The notes under the pieces: generated by a model
The model's database searches: none
The model's input: the letters and a program-made list of their open reading frames with translations, nothing else
Told to the model about the DNA's origin: nothing
Assembly (NCBI GenBank): GCA_963578605.1
Contig: CAUZEA010000071.1
Coordinates: forward strand, 1 to 31,059
Reading direction: 5' to 3'
DNA length: 31,059 nucleotides
From: JAKVCB01 sp963578605
GTDB lineage: Bacteria > Planctomycetota > Planctomycetia > Pirellulales > Lacipirellulaceae
Position numbers and translations under genes: made by a program
Shown here: positions 16,005-25,156 of the stretch, piece by piece
How positions within the stretch are numbered: position 1 is the stretch's first letter
How the letters are laid out: each line of letters begins with the position of its first letter

Positions 16005-17492
16005 ATGAACAATTCCAATCGCTGCTCTTCCCGGTGCCCCTGTTCATCGAGGGTCGATCCCTCGGTCCACTGGCGACGCACATTTCTCGCCGACATGGGG
16101 CTGGGATTCACCGGCCTGGCACTAGGTGCCATGCTGCACCGCGACGGGTACGCACAACACAGCGGCTGGTCACCCCCTGGCGGAAAACCCCATTTTGCTC
16201 CGAAAGCAAAGAGCGTAATCTGGCTCTTTATGAATGGAGGGGTCAGTCACATGGAGAGTTTTGATCCAAAACCGATGCTCAACAGCTACGGTGGAAAAAC
16301 GATCGCCGAAACGCCTTTTTCCGACGTGCAGGACCCGGAAAAACTGGCGATCGAGCGACTCCTGGTTCCCGATGCCAATGGAAATCAACGGAACCAGCTC
16401 TACCCGCTTCAGGTCGGATTCCAAAAACATGGCCAGAGCGGCATCGAAGTGAGTGATTGGTTTCCCCACATTGCCAGGCATGTCGACAAGCTGGCCGTGG
16501 TGAGATCGATGTTTACGACCGACAGCAACCATGGCGCTCAAACCCAGTTCCACTCGGGACGACACCTAAACGATGGCCATTTTCCTACGCTGGGTGCCTG
16601 GGTCGATTACGGACTCGGAACACTCAATGACAATCTTCCCCAATTCATCTCGATCGGAAATCGTGAATACTGGAACAAGAAAGATGGTCACTATCTCGGA
16701 CCAAAACACGACGCGGTAGCGCTGCGGATTGATCCCCAAAACCCGCTGGACTATGGCCAGCCGCAGCGACCTTTTTCTCGCGAGGCACAGGCAGTCGGCA
16801 TTGATTTGGCCCGGCAGCTTCATGCCTTGCGGCAAGTCGAGTATCCGGCCGACCCGGAAATGGCCGCACGGATTGCGTCCTATGAGCTCGCTTTCCATAT
16901 GCAACGGTCCGTACCAGAAGCCGTGGACTTCTCCCAGGAAACGGCCGAAACCAAGGCGATCTACGGGCTTGACCGGCCGCACTGCCGCGAGTTCGGTGAG
17001 CAATTACTGGCGGCACGACGGCTTGTTGAACGAGGTGTCCGTTTCATTCAGATTCAGCACGGTGGCGGCGGGGCCGGAGCGTGGGATGCTCACGATGGTC
17101 TACAGGAAAACCACTCCAAAAATGCCATGGCCATTGATCAACCCATTGGTGGACTCCTCGCAGATCTCGATCGTCGTGGGATGCTCGACGAAACGATTGT
17201 ACTGTTTGCTTCGGAGTTTGGCCGCACTCCAGGCTCCCAAAACGCCGATGGGCGCGACCACCATATTTTTGGATTCACCGTGTGGATGGCCGGTGGCGGC
17301 CTGAAGCGGGGGGTGGTGCATGGGGCAACCGACGAGATCGGATTTCACGCCGTCGAAAACCGTCACTACGTGACCGACATCCATGCCACGATTCTAAAAC
17401 AACTTGGTCTCGACTCACGACAACTCGAAATTCCCGGTCGCAAACGCCTGGAAATCGACCACGGAAAACCGATCGAGCCCATCATCGCGTGA
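16005..17492 (+). CDS. DUF1501 domain-containing protein
   Basis: A 495-residue protein of the alkaline phosphatase/sulfatase-like fold family DUF1501. The N-terminus has a twin-arginine-like signal (HWRRTFLADMGLGFTGLALG, Arg24-Arg25), so export in folded form by Tat is likely. Family hallmarks are VIWLFMNGGVSHMESFDPKP, RFIQIQHGGGGAGAWDAHD and VLFASEFGRTPGSQ. A GAGGA ribosome binding site lies at 15990-15994. It follows the DUF1549/DUF1553 gene by 77 bases, the standard partner order, so the two products probably work together outside the cytoplasm. The biochemical activity of the family is unknown. Confidence 0.93.
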   Translation: MNNSNRCSSRCPCSSRVDPSVHWRRTFLADMGLGFTGLALGAMLHRDGYAQHSGWSPPGGKPHFAPKAKSVIWLFMNGGVSHMESFDPKPMLNSYGGKTIAETPFSDVQDPEKLAIERLLVPDANGNQRNQLYPLQVGFQKHGQSGIEVSDWFPHIARHVDKLAVVRSMFTTDSNHGAQTQFHSGRHLNDGHFPTLGAWVDYGLGTLNDNLPQFISIGNREYWNKKDGHYLGPKHDAVALRIDPQNPLDYGQPQRPFSREAQAVGIDLARQLHALRQVEYPADPEMAARIASYELAFHMQRSVPEAVDFSQETAETKAIYGLDRPHCREFGEQLLAARRLVERGVRFIQIQHGGGGAGAWDAHDGLQENHSKNAMAIDQPIGGLLADLDRRGMLDETIVLFASEFGRTPGSQNADGRDHHIFGFTVWMAGGGLKRGVVHGATDEIGFHAVENRHYVTDIHATILKQLGLDSRQLEIPGRKRLEIDHGKPIEPIIA

Positions 17493-17594
17493 TGCTACCG
17501 AACCAACCGAGCTCAAGACCACCGCGATTGGATCGATTGACCTTGCCCGGCGCAAACAAATCGGCGCGTGGTACTCTTTGGGCCTTACCCACTC

Positions 17595-18905
17595 TCAGGG
17601 CGATTGGCTGAAATCAAGTGTCAGCGGTTCCTTGATGTAACTGTAGTAGTAAGATTGGCCGTATCCCATCGCGCGGCCGCGCAGCCCTTTTTCTAGAACT
17701 TCTTTTTTTCGCGACTGCCAATCGTTGTAGAACGCGAGGGATGTGTCCTCAAGGTTGCCAACCAGCCATCGACAGAACGTGGGGTGCCCCGGCCACCAAA
17801 CATCCGTGTACTCCTTGGGATAATTGACGATCTTTTCGCGCCATGTTTCAAAGGCGTCGACATCTAATTTCAGTTGCTGCCAGTTTTCAGGGGTCTTATC
17901 GGTTTGCCACGCACGGTAAGTAATAAGCATCTCGGTAAGCAGCTTCACGAAGTCAAACTGGTCGCGAGAAAGGCGTACCCAACCCTGGTTGCGCTCGGTA
18001 TCGGCAAGGCTTTCGGCTTGGAGCATCAGCGTTTCCAGCTGCTCCAACACCTCAGGTGGATAAAGGGCCAGAAACATGGCTGTCGTGTTTTTCCCGTTTG
18101 GATTCTTGGCGATCGTGGTATTGCGTCCGTCAGCCGAGATATCGTCGTCGGCAATCGGGATCACCTTTTCCAAACGCTCGTCCAACAGGGTAAAGAACTC
18201 GAGCATTGGCTGGGCTGCCTTGCCATAAACACCGTGACAATATTCCTCCACAAGGCCCTGGTAGTCCAGTTTCGGATCGCCCATCAGTCGGCCCATCATG
18301 TAGAACGACGGCCCTTCCAGGCCCCAGGTTGCCTCGGGCCCCACGCTGATCGCAATGAACCCGTTGTTATGCAGGTAGCCGATCCGATCGGCTACCTCTT
18401 TGGCAGTCATGTGTACCGTCAGACCCATGGGGCATTGCGAGTTGTGCCAGTAGGTGAAGCCTCTTAGTCCGGCTGTTTTTCCGCGCCACGCCTCGATGTA
18501 CTCCCGATCAAGATTCATCAATTCGCTAATCACATTGTCACCGAAGTAATCGATCTTTTTCGATGGCCATGCCGTCGGTGCATAGCACATGAGCATCATC
18601 ATCTTGTCCGGGTGAGACCTGGCATTTTCATCGGCTACGGCCTTGTGCAAGAGGAACAAGCGTTCGGGTAGATTGTCGGCCAACATCGAGTTCTGAAACT
18701 CTTCCCAATGCATACCACCTCCTGGGAAACCGCGGTAATTGTCGAGTGCCTCGCACTCGTCACACTGGCAACGACGGTAACCGTCCTCCTGTCCCAGCGA
18801 CATCCAATCTGTTCCTTGATCCAATCGCATCTGGAGGTATTCGGTAAGCAGCCTTTTTACCTCCGGGTTGCTTGAACAAAGGTGATGGCCACGCCAGGGC
18901 GGCAC
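17595..18905 (-). pseudogene. DUF4838 domain protein, N-terminally truncated
   Basis: The reading from about 18905 down to the stop at 17595 gives HHLCSSNPEVKRLLTEYL, then SLGQEDGYRRCQCDECEAL, a Cys-rich segment normal for DUF4838 (PF16126) proteins, and a complete C-terminal half ending LDFSQSP. The first half, including signal peptide and N-terminal domains, is absent. Upstream in the same frame there is only the shadow of the beta-propeller gene, so no proper start exists. The fold resembles glycoside hydrolase families acting on glucuronate- or hexosamine-containing glycans, and members are often surface proteins; the activity here is unknown and probably lost. The abrupt join to the propeller gene near 18890-18905 points to an internal deletion that removed the 3' end of one gene and the 5' end of the next. 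Confidence 0.82.
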
Positions 18906-20126
18906 CATCCATCCGAAAGACATTGGCCATCGGCAACGTTCCGAAGTAGCATTTTCCGTTGTAGAGAGCGGTGGCCATCGCCTCGCGTTCGTACCCAACG
19001 CGGCCGACGACAGTCCAATCCTCGCCACCGTCGTAGCGAATGACTTCGGATTCAGGCCACGTCCCCACGTCAAGTTGGCCGCGATACGTTACGGCAGAGT
19101 AGGTCTGGGTCGAACCTGGCGGTGCTCCCCGATAGGACCACTCGCCATCGGTTTTGTAACGATATACGCCGCCGCCGTTGATCAGCGCAAGAAACTCGCC
19201 TTCGTGGATCGTGCGCGACATGATCCGCTTCTCGGGACCAACCATTTTCCAATGGCCATCACCCAGGTAGCGGTACACACCGCAGCGATGATGACTGACT
19301 GCAAACAAGTCTCCCCGGTAAGAGGTCAAGCAAACCGTTTCGTCGGCCTTGTCCGTGTGTGCATCGTTGTAGCGATCCGGAGCATCGTCAGCGGTTGCTC
19401 CCTCCTGGCCAGGAACGCCGCAGTCAATCCACCGGCCATCTTCAACGCGGTAGACATTGCCACCTGGCCGCCGGTTGAGAGCATCGCCCAGCAAAGAGCC
19501 GTTGGGGTTGTAGCGACCGGTCGCAGCATACAAGCTGCCCTGGTGGTAGCAAATCGACCCAATGCAGTTACAACCCGGTGGTGCAGCGCAAGGTCCTGCC
19601 ACTGCTGGCCGCCGCAATAGCGCATCAGGTGGCCGGTGTGTCCCGCTGCGTTTTCAAACGTACCGACGTAAAGTTCTCCTTCAATCGATGCCATCGAGGA
19701 GACTTTTACCGCGTTGCCAGGACGGCCGCAATCGGTCCAACCGTCTTCGATCTGTGAGTGGTCGATCCCAAACTGCAGGTGCCGGTAATTGGACTGGGTG
19801 GTTTGCGTCATACCGGTTTGCGTCTGCACCAGGAGATTGAATCCGCGGCGGGTGTCGTGATCGAATTTATTGACCAGGTCACCCACGATGTCATCCCCAG
19901 AACAGTGGATCCAGAGCGCGATTGAGAACTCCCCGTCACCAAGCCTCGGCAGTGCCTCGCCGGGCACTTCGATGCGGCTCTCCGAGCCGTTGAACTGCCC
20001 GGCCGCGCGGCCGTCGACTTTTCCAAATGTCACTCCCTGGGTTGTTGCAGATAGACTGGCCTCACTGACGTCGCGCGCATCTTTTTCAAGAGGCCAGTGA
20101 GCAATCAGACCTTCAGAGGAGTTCAT
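18886..20126 (-). pseudogene. LamG/beta-propeller protein, frameshifted and 3'-truncated
   Basis: ATG 20126 (minus) opens a concanavalin-like LamG domain (LIAHWPLEKDARDVSE, FNGSESRIEVPGEAL, FSIALWIHC). It is followed by kelch-like repeats of about 40-60 residues of the type GELYVGTFEN, GSLYAATGRYN, GDLFAVSHHRCGVYRY, GEFLALINGGGVYRY and GKCYFGTLPMANVFRMDG. The frame changes near 19557: after VVTALG the homology continues as SICYHQGSLYAATG in another frame, and adding one G to the GGG run (plus-strand CCC 19558-19560) restores it. The propeller then stops in mid-repeat near 18890, where DUF4838 sequence begins. There is no signal peptide. A GGAAAGAG sequence just before the ATG could serve as ribosome binding site. 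It is the last gene of the minus-strand operon, 40 bases after the Gfo gene. Confidence 0.8.
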
Positions 20127-20165
20127 GGTCGACTCTTTCCAGGAACAACTTTTTGGCCCCGTTAA

Positions 20166-21200
20166 CTATTTAGCTCCGGCTAGTCCTGCGGTGCTTTGGA
20201 CCTCACACGGCTGGCCCGTTGCGATGGCCTTGTCGGCTGCGTCGGCAATCGCGACCGCTTCGATCATTTGGTCAACGGGACCTTGCGGCTTGCCTGTCTC
20301 GACCATCTTCTTGACCAGGCGCAGGATTTCGGCCGAACCTTCAGGAAATTCCCAGTCACCGATGCCCGGACTGTGAATGGCGCCACGGGCACCGGGCCCA
20401 TAGGCGCTGAGATGCAGGCTGCAATGCCATGCAGTTCCCGCATCGCAGTTGATCATCACGCCATGCTCAGGGCGATCGGGCTGCTGGTCCCAGTCGAGGT
20501 GGACACTAGTGTGACTGGGGCCAGTGACAGCGCGAACTGTATTCACCCCCGAACCGAAGACCGTCAGTGCAATGCAGGTGGTATGAATCAAACCTGCGCG
20601 GTGCGTGCTCCCCCCCTGGATCGTACCGAACTGGGCATGGCCAAGTTCCTCGAGCCGGTGGGCAAAATGGTGAATGCCAGGAACCATTTGCAGGATCGAC
20701 AGCGACATGACCGGTGCGTTGTGCCCGGCCGACAATTCAAGGAGTTGTTTGACATCGTCGAGCCGATGGGCAAACGGTTTGTCGACAAATGTTGTCACCC
20801 CTTTTTTGAGACCCGGTGAGGCAAGTTCCAGGTGATCGCTGCCATCACCGTTACAGTCGGCGATCAAGACCAGGTCGACATCGTCGCTGACCTCTTCCAG
20901 CGAATCGCAAACTTGGGGCTTGCCACACAACACGCGCGAGGCGACCTCGGCCACGCTGCGATCTTCGTCCCACAGCTTGACGACCTCGAACCCATCGACC
21001 GAGGGCACAGTCATTTGACGCGGATCGCCATAGTCGGTGTAAAAATAGTAGTGGTTGCCACCCCGCATCCAGGAATGGCGTACCTCGGGCTCCCAGGGCG
21101 TTGGCAAGTCGAACAAGGCGGGATCATGCTCAGCCATCTGCGGCCCGTAATACATCCCATGGGTGTCACAACGGACCAGGCCAACCCGAATCTTAGCCAT
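20166..21200 (-). CDS. Gfo/Idh/MocA family oxidoreductase
   Basis: A 344-residue protein whose lysine motif TFVDKPFAHRLDD (Lys141) matches the EKP motif of the family, in an alpha/beta Rossmann plus C-terminal sheet arrangement. The N-terminus IRVGLVRCDTHGMYYG lacks GxGxxG, as does the plus-strand Gfo protein, so cofactor binding may be atypical. An insertion of about 35 residues after the first helix (DLPTPWEPEVRHSW and onward) is unusual. Its ATG overlaps the end of the aminotransferase gene by eight bases (ATGGCTAA), with GGAGG at 21207-21211 as ribosome binding site, so translation is coupled. Pairing with a DegT aminotransferase suggests oxidation of a sugar hydroxyl followed by transamination, or the reverse; substrate unknown. 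Confidence 0.87.
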   Translation of the reverse strand: MAKIRVGLVRCDTHGMYYGPQMAEHDPALFDLPTPWEPEVRHSWMRGGNHYYFYTDYGDPRQMTVPSVDGFEVVKLWDEDRSVAEVASRVLCGKPQVCDSLEEVSDDVDLVLIADCNGDGSDHLELASPGLKKGVTTFVDKPFAHRLDDVKQLLELSAGHNAPVMSLSILQMVPGIHHFAHRLEELGHAQFGTIQGGSTHRAGLIHTTCIALTVFGSGVNTVRAVTGPSHTSVHLDWDQQPDRPEHGVMINCDAGTAWHCSLHLSAYGPGARGAIHSPGIGDWEFPEGSAEILRLVKKMVETGKPQGPVDQMIEAVAIADAADKAIATGQPCEVQSTAGLAGAK

Positions 21201-22491
21201 CGCTTGCCTCCAACTTGCTGGCCTGAAGCACTACCTTGCGATAGGCAGCGGCGTACTGCTCGATGATCTCAGGACGATAATGCTTGAACCAGGGAATTCC
21301 CAGGGCTCTCTGGCAGGCACCCTCGGAGACCGGCAGTGATCCCGCAGGGCGACTCACGTCGCGCGTGGCCTGGGCCTGTTGGGTTGGCTGGCCGTCGCCG
21401 TAAATGTCGGCTTCGGTAAAGGTAGGATGCTGATGCAACGGGAAATTGATTCCGCGGCTGGCAACGCTACCTTCGGCTTGAACCGCGTCGATGAATTTTT
21501 CCACGGCAAGTCCCCCGAGCTCTTCGGGCACGTAGATCGCCTGCGGATTGTACCAGCCTCCCATCGTCGAACCGGAACCGGGGGCCGGTCGGTGGGCACG
21601 CAAGCCGGGTACGTCCTCCAGCAGGTCCCAGAAATAATTCATGGCCCGCTGAATCTCCACGATCCGCTCCGGGTAATACTTCAGTTGCACCCGGCCCATG
21701 GCCGCACACGTTTGATTAAGGCGTCCCTTGATCGCACCCAGGGGTACTCCTGCAAACGGTTTGACTTCGCTGAGCGTTAGTTGATCGTGTCGACGATAAT
21801 GGGCAAACACGATTGCCCGCTGATAGATTTCCTCGTCGTCGGTGACGAGCATTCCCGCTTCCCCGATGGCTAAACTTTTGAGCGTCATCATCGACGTCGC
21901 TGAGACATTTCCAAACGAGCCGACCATGCGGCCCTTGTAGAGGGCGCCGTGTGCATGTGACACGTCTTCGATCACGGCAAGATTGTACCTTTGGGCAATC
22001 TCCAGGATCGGATCCATGTCGGCGGGATGACCACAGTAGTGAACCACCATGATTGCCTTGCTGCGCGGACCGATGTGCCGTTCGATATCGCCCGGGTCGA
22101 GGCAAATCGAAACAGGGTCGATATCAGCAAATGCGACTGCCGCCCCCAGGGCCAACGCTGGTGCCGCGCTGGCCCAATACGTCATGGTGGGGCAGATCAG
22201 CTCGTCGCCGCGCCGCAATCCGGCAGCCCACATGGCCACTTGAAGTGCCAGGGTTCCATTCGGATAACTGAGCGCATAGCGAGTGCCGTTGTACCGGGCA
22301 TACTCGGCTTCGAACTGTGTCGCGACATCGATGTCCGACATAGTTCGGCCGCGCAGAACATCGAGCACTGCCTGTTCATCCTCGTCGGTGACAATCGGCC
22401 AGCGAAACAATTCGTCGTGCTGGTCAGAGTCGGGTACCGCAAGAGGCCCCCCGAAGATGGCAAGCTGCTGGTCGGTAACAGTTTGTGACAT
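21193..22491 (-). CDS. DegT/DnrJ/EryC1/StrS family aminotransferase
   Basis: A 432-residue PLP enzyme of the sugar aminotransferase group. The PLP lysine is Lys205 in MMTLKSLAIGEAGML, the pyridine-ring Asp is in VIEDVSHAHGA (Asp176), and the N-terminal ALSYPNGTLALQVA corresponds to the phosphate-binding turn. The long N-terminal leader with LAIFGGPLAV is typical of aminocyclitol or 3-amino-sugar forming members. ATG 22491 has GGAG about nine bases upstream. It overlaps the following Gfo gene by eight bases and follows the VOC gene by 116. In this context it could make or break down an amino sugar or aminocyclitol. Members that are only PLP-binding sugar dehydratases exist, but the retained Lys favours an aminotransferase. 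Confidence 0.9.
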   Translation of the reverse strand: MSQTVTDQQLAIFGGPLAVPDSDQHDELFRWPIVTDEDEQAVLDVLRGRTMSDIDVATQFEAEYARYNGTRYALSYPNGTLALQVAMWAAGLRRGDELICPTMTYWASAAPALALGAAVAFADIDPVSICLDPGDIERHIGPRSKAIMVVHYCGHPADMDPILEIAQRYNLAVIEDVSHAHGALYKGRMVGSFGNVSATSMMTLKSLAIGEAGMLVTDDEEIYQRAIVFAHYRRHDQLTLSEVKPFAGVPLGAIKGRLNQTCAAMGRVQLKYYPERIVEIQRAMNYFWDLLEDVPGLRAHRPAPGSGSTMGGWYNPQAIYVPEELGGLAVEKFIDAVQAEGSVASRGINFPLHQHPTFTEADIYGDGQPTQQAQATRDVSRPAGSLPVSEGACQRALGIPWFKHYRPEIIEQYAAAYRKVVLQASKLEASDG

Positions 22492-22607
22492 GGGGAAGAC
22501 TCCGGGGGATGAAATCGCAAGCTATCAATTTTGGGGGCTCGACTTCCGACGAGCCGTCAATTAATTAGCCACCGTTCAGCCATGAGCCAATGTGTAACTC
22601 AACCGGC

Positions 22608-23060
22608 TCACGCGTCCAAGGCCTGCCAGATTTCAATCGGAATTTTATCTGGGTCGAGGAAGTAAAATGCAATCGATACCGCGCGACCTTCCCGCACAAT
22701 TTCGGTTGGGGGGCTCATGGTCATCACCCCGGCTGCGGACAACCGGTCAAATTCGGCCCTGGCGTCATCAACCTCCAGCGCCAGGCTCGATGGACCTACG
22801 TAGTTATTTTTCACCTCGCGTACGACCGATGGTGGATTTTGGAATTGGATCAAGCCGAGCATAAATCCGCTCGCCGGATGGTTCACCATGGCAATCCGCA
22901 GCTTTACATCCTGCATGTTCATAATCGTGTCATAGGAAGACAAATTCTCGCGATCAGCTTGATAAATCAGCTCAAATCCGAGTTGGTCACAGTAGAACGC
23001 AATGGATCGATCCAGGTCGCTGACGGTGACCTTAACGTGATGGACATGCTTAAAGGGCAT
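22608..23060 (-). CDS. VOC family protein, paralog of 3917-4369
   Basis: A 150-residue VOC protein starting MPFKHVHHVKVTVSDLDRSI. ATG 23060 is preferred to an upstream TTG at 23084. The two VOC halves and the terminal metal-ligand Glu (DPDKIPIEIWQ) are present. Compared with the plus-strand VOC it shares REN-L-S-SYD, VKLR, VVRE, VGPSSLAL and the same length, so the two are recent-looking paralogs, each placed in a different sugar-acid-type operon. The lactoylglutathione lyase His/Glu pattern is only partly kept, so glyoxalase I activity is unlikely. It may be a lyase, epimerase or dioxygenase for a common intermediate. No obvious Shine-Dalgarno. Confidence 0.88.
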   Translation of the reverse strand: MPFKHVHHVKVTVSDLDRSIAFYCDQLGFELIYQADRENLSSYDTIMNMQDVKLRIAMVNHPASGFMLGLIQFQNPPSVVREVKNNYVGPSSLALEVDDARAEFDRLSAAGVMTMSPPTEIVREGRAVSIAFYFLDPDKIPIEIWQALDA

Positions 23061-23099
23061 AGGGTTTTCTGTGGTGAAAGCCAAACCTGGAATTCGGAA

Positions 23100-24266
23100 T
23101 TATGGTTGAAACGTACGTTTGTCAGTGCAGTAACGATCGACGGCATCAAGGTCGACTTTGATCCCCAGCCCGGGACCCTTCGGTAGCAAAACATGACCGT
23201 CGCGGATGACAAAATCCTCTACCAGCAAGTGCGACTCGCGCAGCCAGGGTGCGGCCTGGTCACCGGGCAACAGGCAATTGGGGGCACTGGCCGCCAGCTG
23301 CAATTCGGCAGCCGTGCGGATCCCCAGGTCGAGCCCGCTGCCCATCCAGATGGGCAAATTCGCCACTTCAGCGGCAGCCGCCTGCATGCGCCAGTGATGA
23401 AGCCCCGTATGGCAATCGATATTCAATCCGCCGGCCGCACCTGACTGCAGTACGGCCCACAACGACTCGGGTGGATCAATGTGCACCACCACGCGTGCAT
23501 CGACTTGACGGCGGAGTTGGACAAAATCGTGTAGATGAAAGCGGGGAAACGGATCTTCAAAAATCGCTACGTTACCTACAGCATCCATTGCACGCAGCAC
23601 CGGCAACGCGTCGTCCAAGCGGTAAAAGCGGCCATTCGCGTCCACGGTCACTTTCCAATCAGGAGCCTCTTCTTGGATCGCCTCTAATCTTTCGACGTTG
23701 GGATCCTCCAGGGTGGTTTTCAGTTTGATACCCGAAAAGCCTAATTCCTTGCCACGTGCAACACAGCGCCGCGCGTTCTCCGGGGTCATCCGCGGCATCC
23801 AGTAATCGACCAGCACCCGATCTCGCCAGGGACCTCCGAACAGCTGGCAAAGGGGCACTCCGGCGCGTCGCGCCGTGAGATCACACAAGGCCATCTCAAT
23901 GGCCGACTGCATTGGATGACGAAGTCGATGTTGCAGGTTTGCCGGATTAGGCGCGTAGGGTGACGGTGCTGCTGGACGCTGCCAATACAAGGCTTCGGCG
24001 GGCCACAGGTCGAGAAAGGCCGTGCGCTGGTCTGCAACCGGTTGTCCGGCCAGCCGCTCGAGGGCACTGTCCAGCAAATCGAGCGAACCGGAAACAACCG
24101 TTTCACCCCAACCTTCGCAACCATCGCTGTCGGTAAGCTGTAAAAGGTAACGGTGATCGTGTTGTTCGGGATTTTTGCCAAACTCCGAACTGTCGGTCAG
24201 GCCAGGCAGCGGCGGAACCGTTACCTGCCACCGCTGAAGACGGGTAATAACAGGGGAACCTGTCAT
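23100..24266 (-). CDS. Enolase-superfamily protein (mandelate racemase/muconate lactonizing type)
   Basis: A 388-residue protein with the N-terminal capping domain and a TIM barrel carrying the expected acid/base and metal residues: KxK in GIKLKTT (Lys181, Lys183), metal ligands Asp209 (VTVDANGR), Glu237 (AIFEDPFP) and a third acidic position in VVHIDPPE (Asp264). The pattern fits the MLE/dipeptide-epimerase or sugar-acid dehydratase branches. ATG 24266 overlaps the stop of the preceding SDR gene (ATGA), and GAGGGAG lies eight bases upstream (24275-24281); the longer frame to 24293 is not needed. In this operon the natural guess is dehydration of an aldonic or uronic acid to a 2-keto-3-deoxy acid, the substrate class of DapA-family aldolases. 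Unproven. Confidence 0.9.
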   Translation of the reverse strand: MTGSPVITRLQRWQVTVPPLPGLTDSSEFGKNPEQHDHRYLLQLTDSDGCEGWGETVVSGSLDLLDSALERLAGQPVADQRTAFLDLWPAEALYWQRPAAPSPYAPNPANLQHRLRHPMQSAIEMALCDLTARRAGVPLCQLFGGPWRDRVLVDYWMPRMTPENARRCVARGKELGFSGIKLKTTLEDPNVERLEAIQEEAPDWKVTVDANGRFYRLDDALPVLRAMDAVGNVAIFEDPFPRFHLHDFVQLRRQVDARVVVHIDPPESLWAVLQSGAAGGLNIDCHTGLHHWRMQAAAAEVANLPIWMGSGLDLGIRTAAELQLAASAPNCLLPGDQAAPWLRESHLLVEDFVIRDGHVLLPKGPGLGIKVDLDAVDRYCTDKRTFQP

Positions 24267-25156
24267 GATTGGATCTCCCTCTTCGCAAGCCATTGGGCCA
24301 CCGCCTGCTCTTTATCAAACTCAGCCGGTGGTCCGTCGGGTTTGGCCCACATGAGCCGAAATCCGCCGTCGACATCGAGAATGGCGCCGTGAATGAAAAG
24401 AGCACGGCTCGATGCCAGAAAAGCGATCGCTTCGGCAATGTCTTCCGGGTAGCCTGCCCGGCTAACAAGGGATTTGTTGCTGGAGGACGCCACGTGTTTG
24501 GGCATGATCTCCGTGTAAAGTTGCCGTGCCTCATCCGGTGGAAGTTGTTCGAGGGTTTCCCGCATGAAGGCCAAGCCAGGAACCGCTCCCACGCGTATCG
24601 CGTTGACCCGCACTCCGGTTGGACCTAATTCCCCGGCGAGCACCTCCGTGAGTTTTTCCAACGCCGCCTTGGTCACTGGGTAGACCACGGCACCAGGTTG
24701 CAGTATTTCGGCAGTCACGCTGGAAATATTAACAATCGAACCTTGCGTCGCGGCAAGCGATTCGGAGGTTGCCTGGCAAAGCCACAACGGGGCCAACAGA
24801 TTGACGGCCAGGATGGCCTGAGTTTGCTCTTCGGTAAGTTCCGCCAGCGGCAAAAGTCTATTCGTGGCCGCGTTGTTGACGAGCAGGGCCACCGGGCCAA
24901 GGTCATCTTCAATCTGCCGAACCAGGGTGTGACAGGCATCGCGCCGGGAGAGATCGGCCACAAACGTGGCCGAAGCTGTCACCGAGTCCCCCGTGATTTT
25001 TTCAAAGTAGGAGAAGGATGCTTCAGAACTGGCGCAAGCGGCAACGAGCCAGCCCTCCCGTTGAAGCACCCGACAAATCTCGGGGCCAATAATTCCAGTA
25101 GCTCCGGTGACAATGGCAACCTGACCGTCGCGATGGCGGGATTTGGCTTCAGCCAT
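24263..25156 (-). CDS. SDR family oxidoreductase
   Basis: A 297-residue short-chain dehydrogenase: cofactor motif TGATGIIG, NNAA in LLVNNAATNRLL, catalytic Ser in NISSVTAEI and YPVTK as the Tyr/Lys pair. ATG 25156 was chosen because the longer frame to 25321 lies within the previous SDR gene in another frame, and the family starts about ten residues before the first strand. The C-terminus (AKPDGPPAEFDKEQAVAQWL) extends past the usual SDR end and may cover the active site or the partner subunit. Its start overlaps the upstream SDR gene by eight bases and its stop overlaps the enolase-superfamily ATG, so all three are translationally coupled. Confidence 0.9.
   Translation of the reverse strand: MAEAKSRHRDGQVAIVTGATGIIGPEICRVLQREGWLVAACASSEASFSYFEKITGDSVTASATFVADLSRRDACHTLVRQIEDDLGPVALLVNNAATNRLLPLAELTEEQTQAILAVNLLAPLWLCQATSESLAATQGSIVNISSVTAEILQPGAVVYPVTKAALEKLTEVLAGELGPTGVRVNAIRVGAVPGLAFMRETLEQLPPDEARQLYTEIMPKHVASSSNKSLVSRAGYPEDIAEAIAFLASSRALFIHGAILDVDGGFRLMWAKPDGPPAEFDKEQAVAQWLAKREIQS

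Noticed and set aside
17874..18467. A 197-codon open frame on the plus strand
   Set aside because: It is antisense to the DUF4838 remnant, which has recognisable family motifs.
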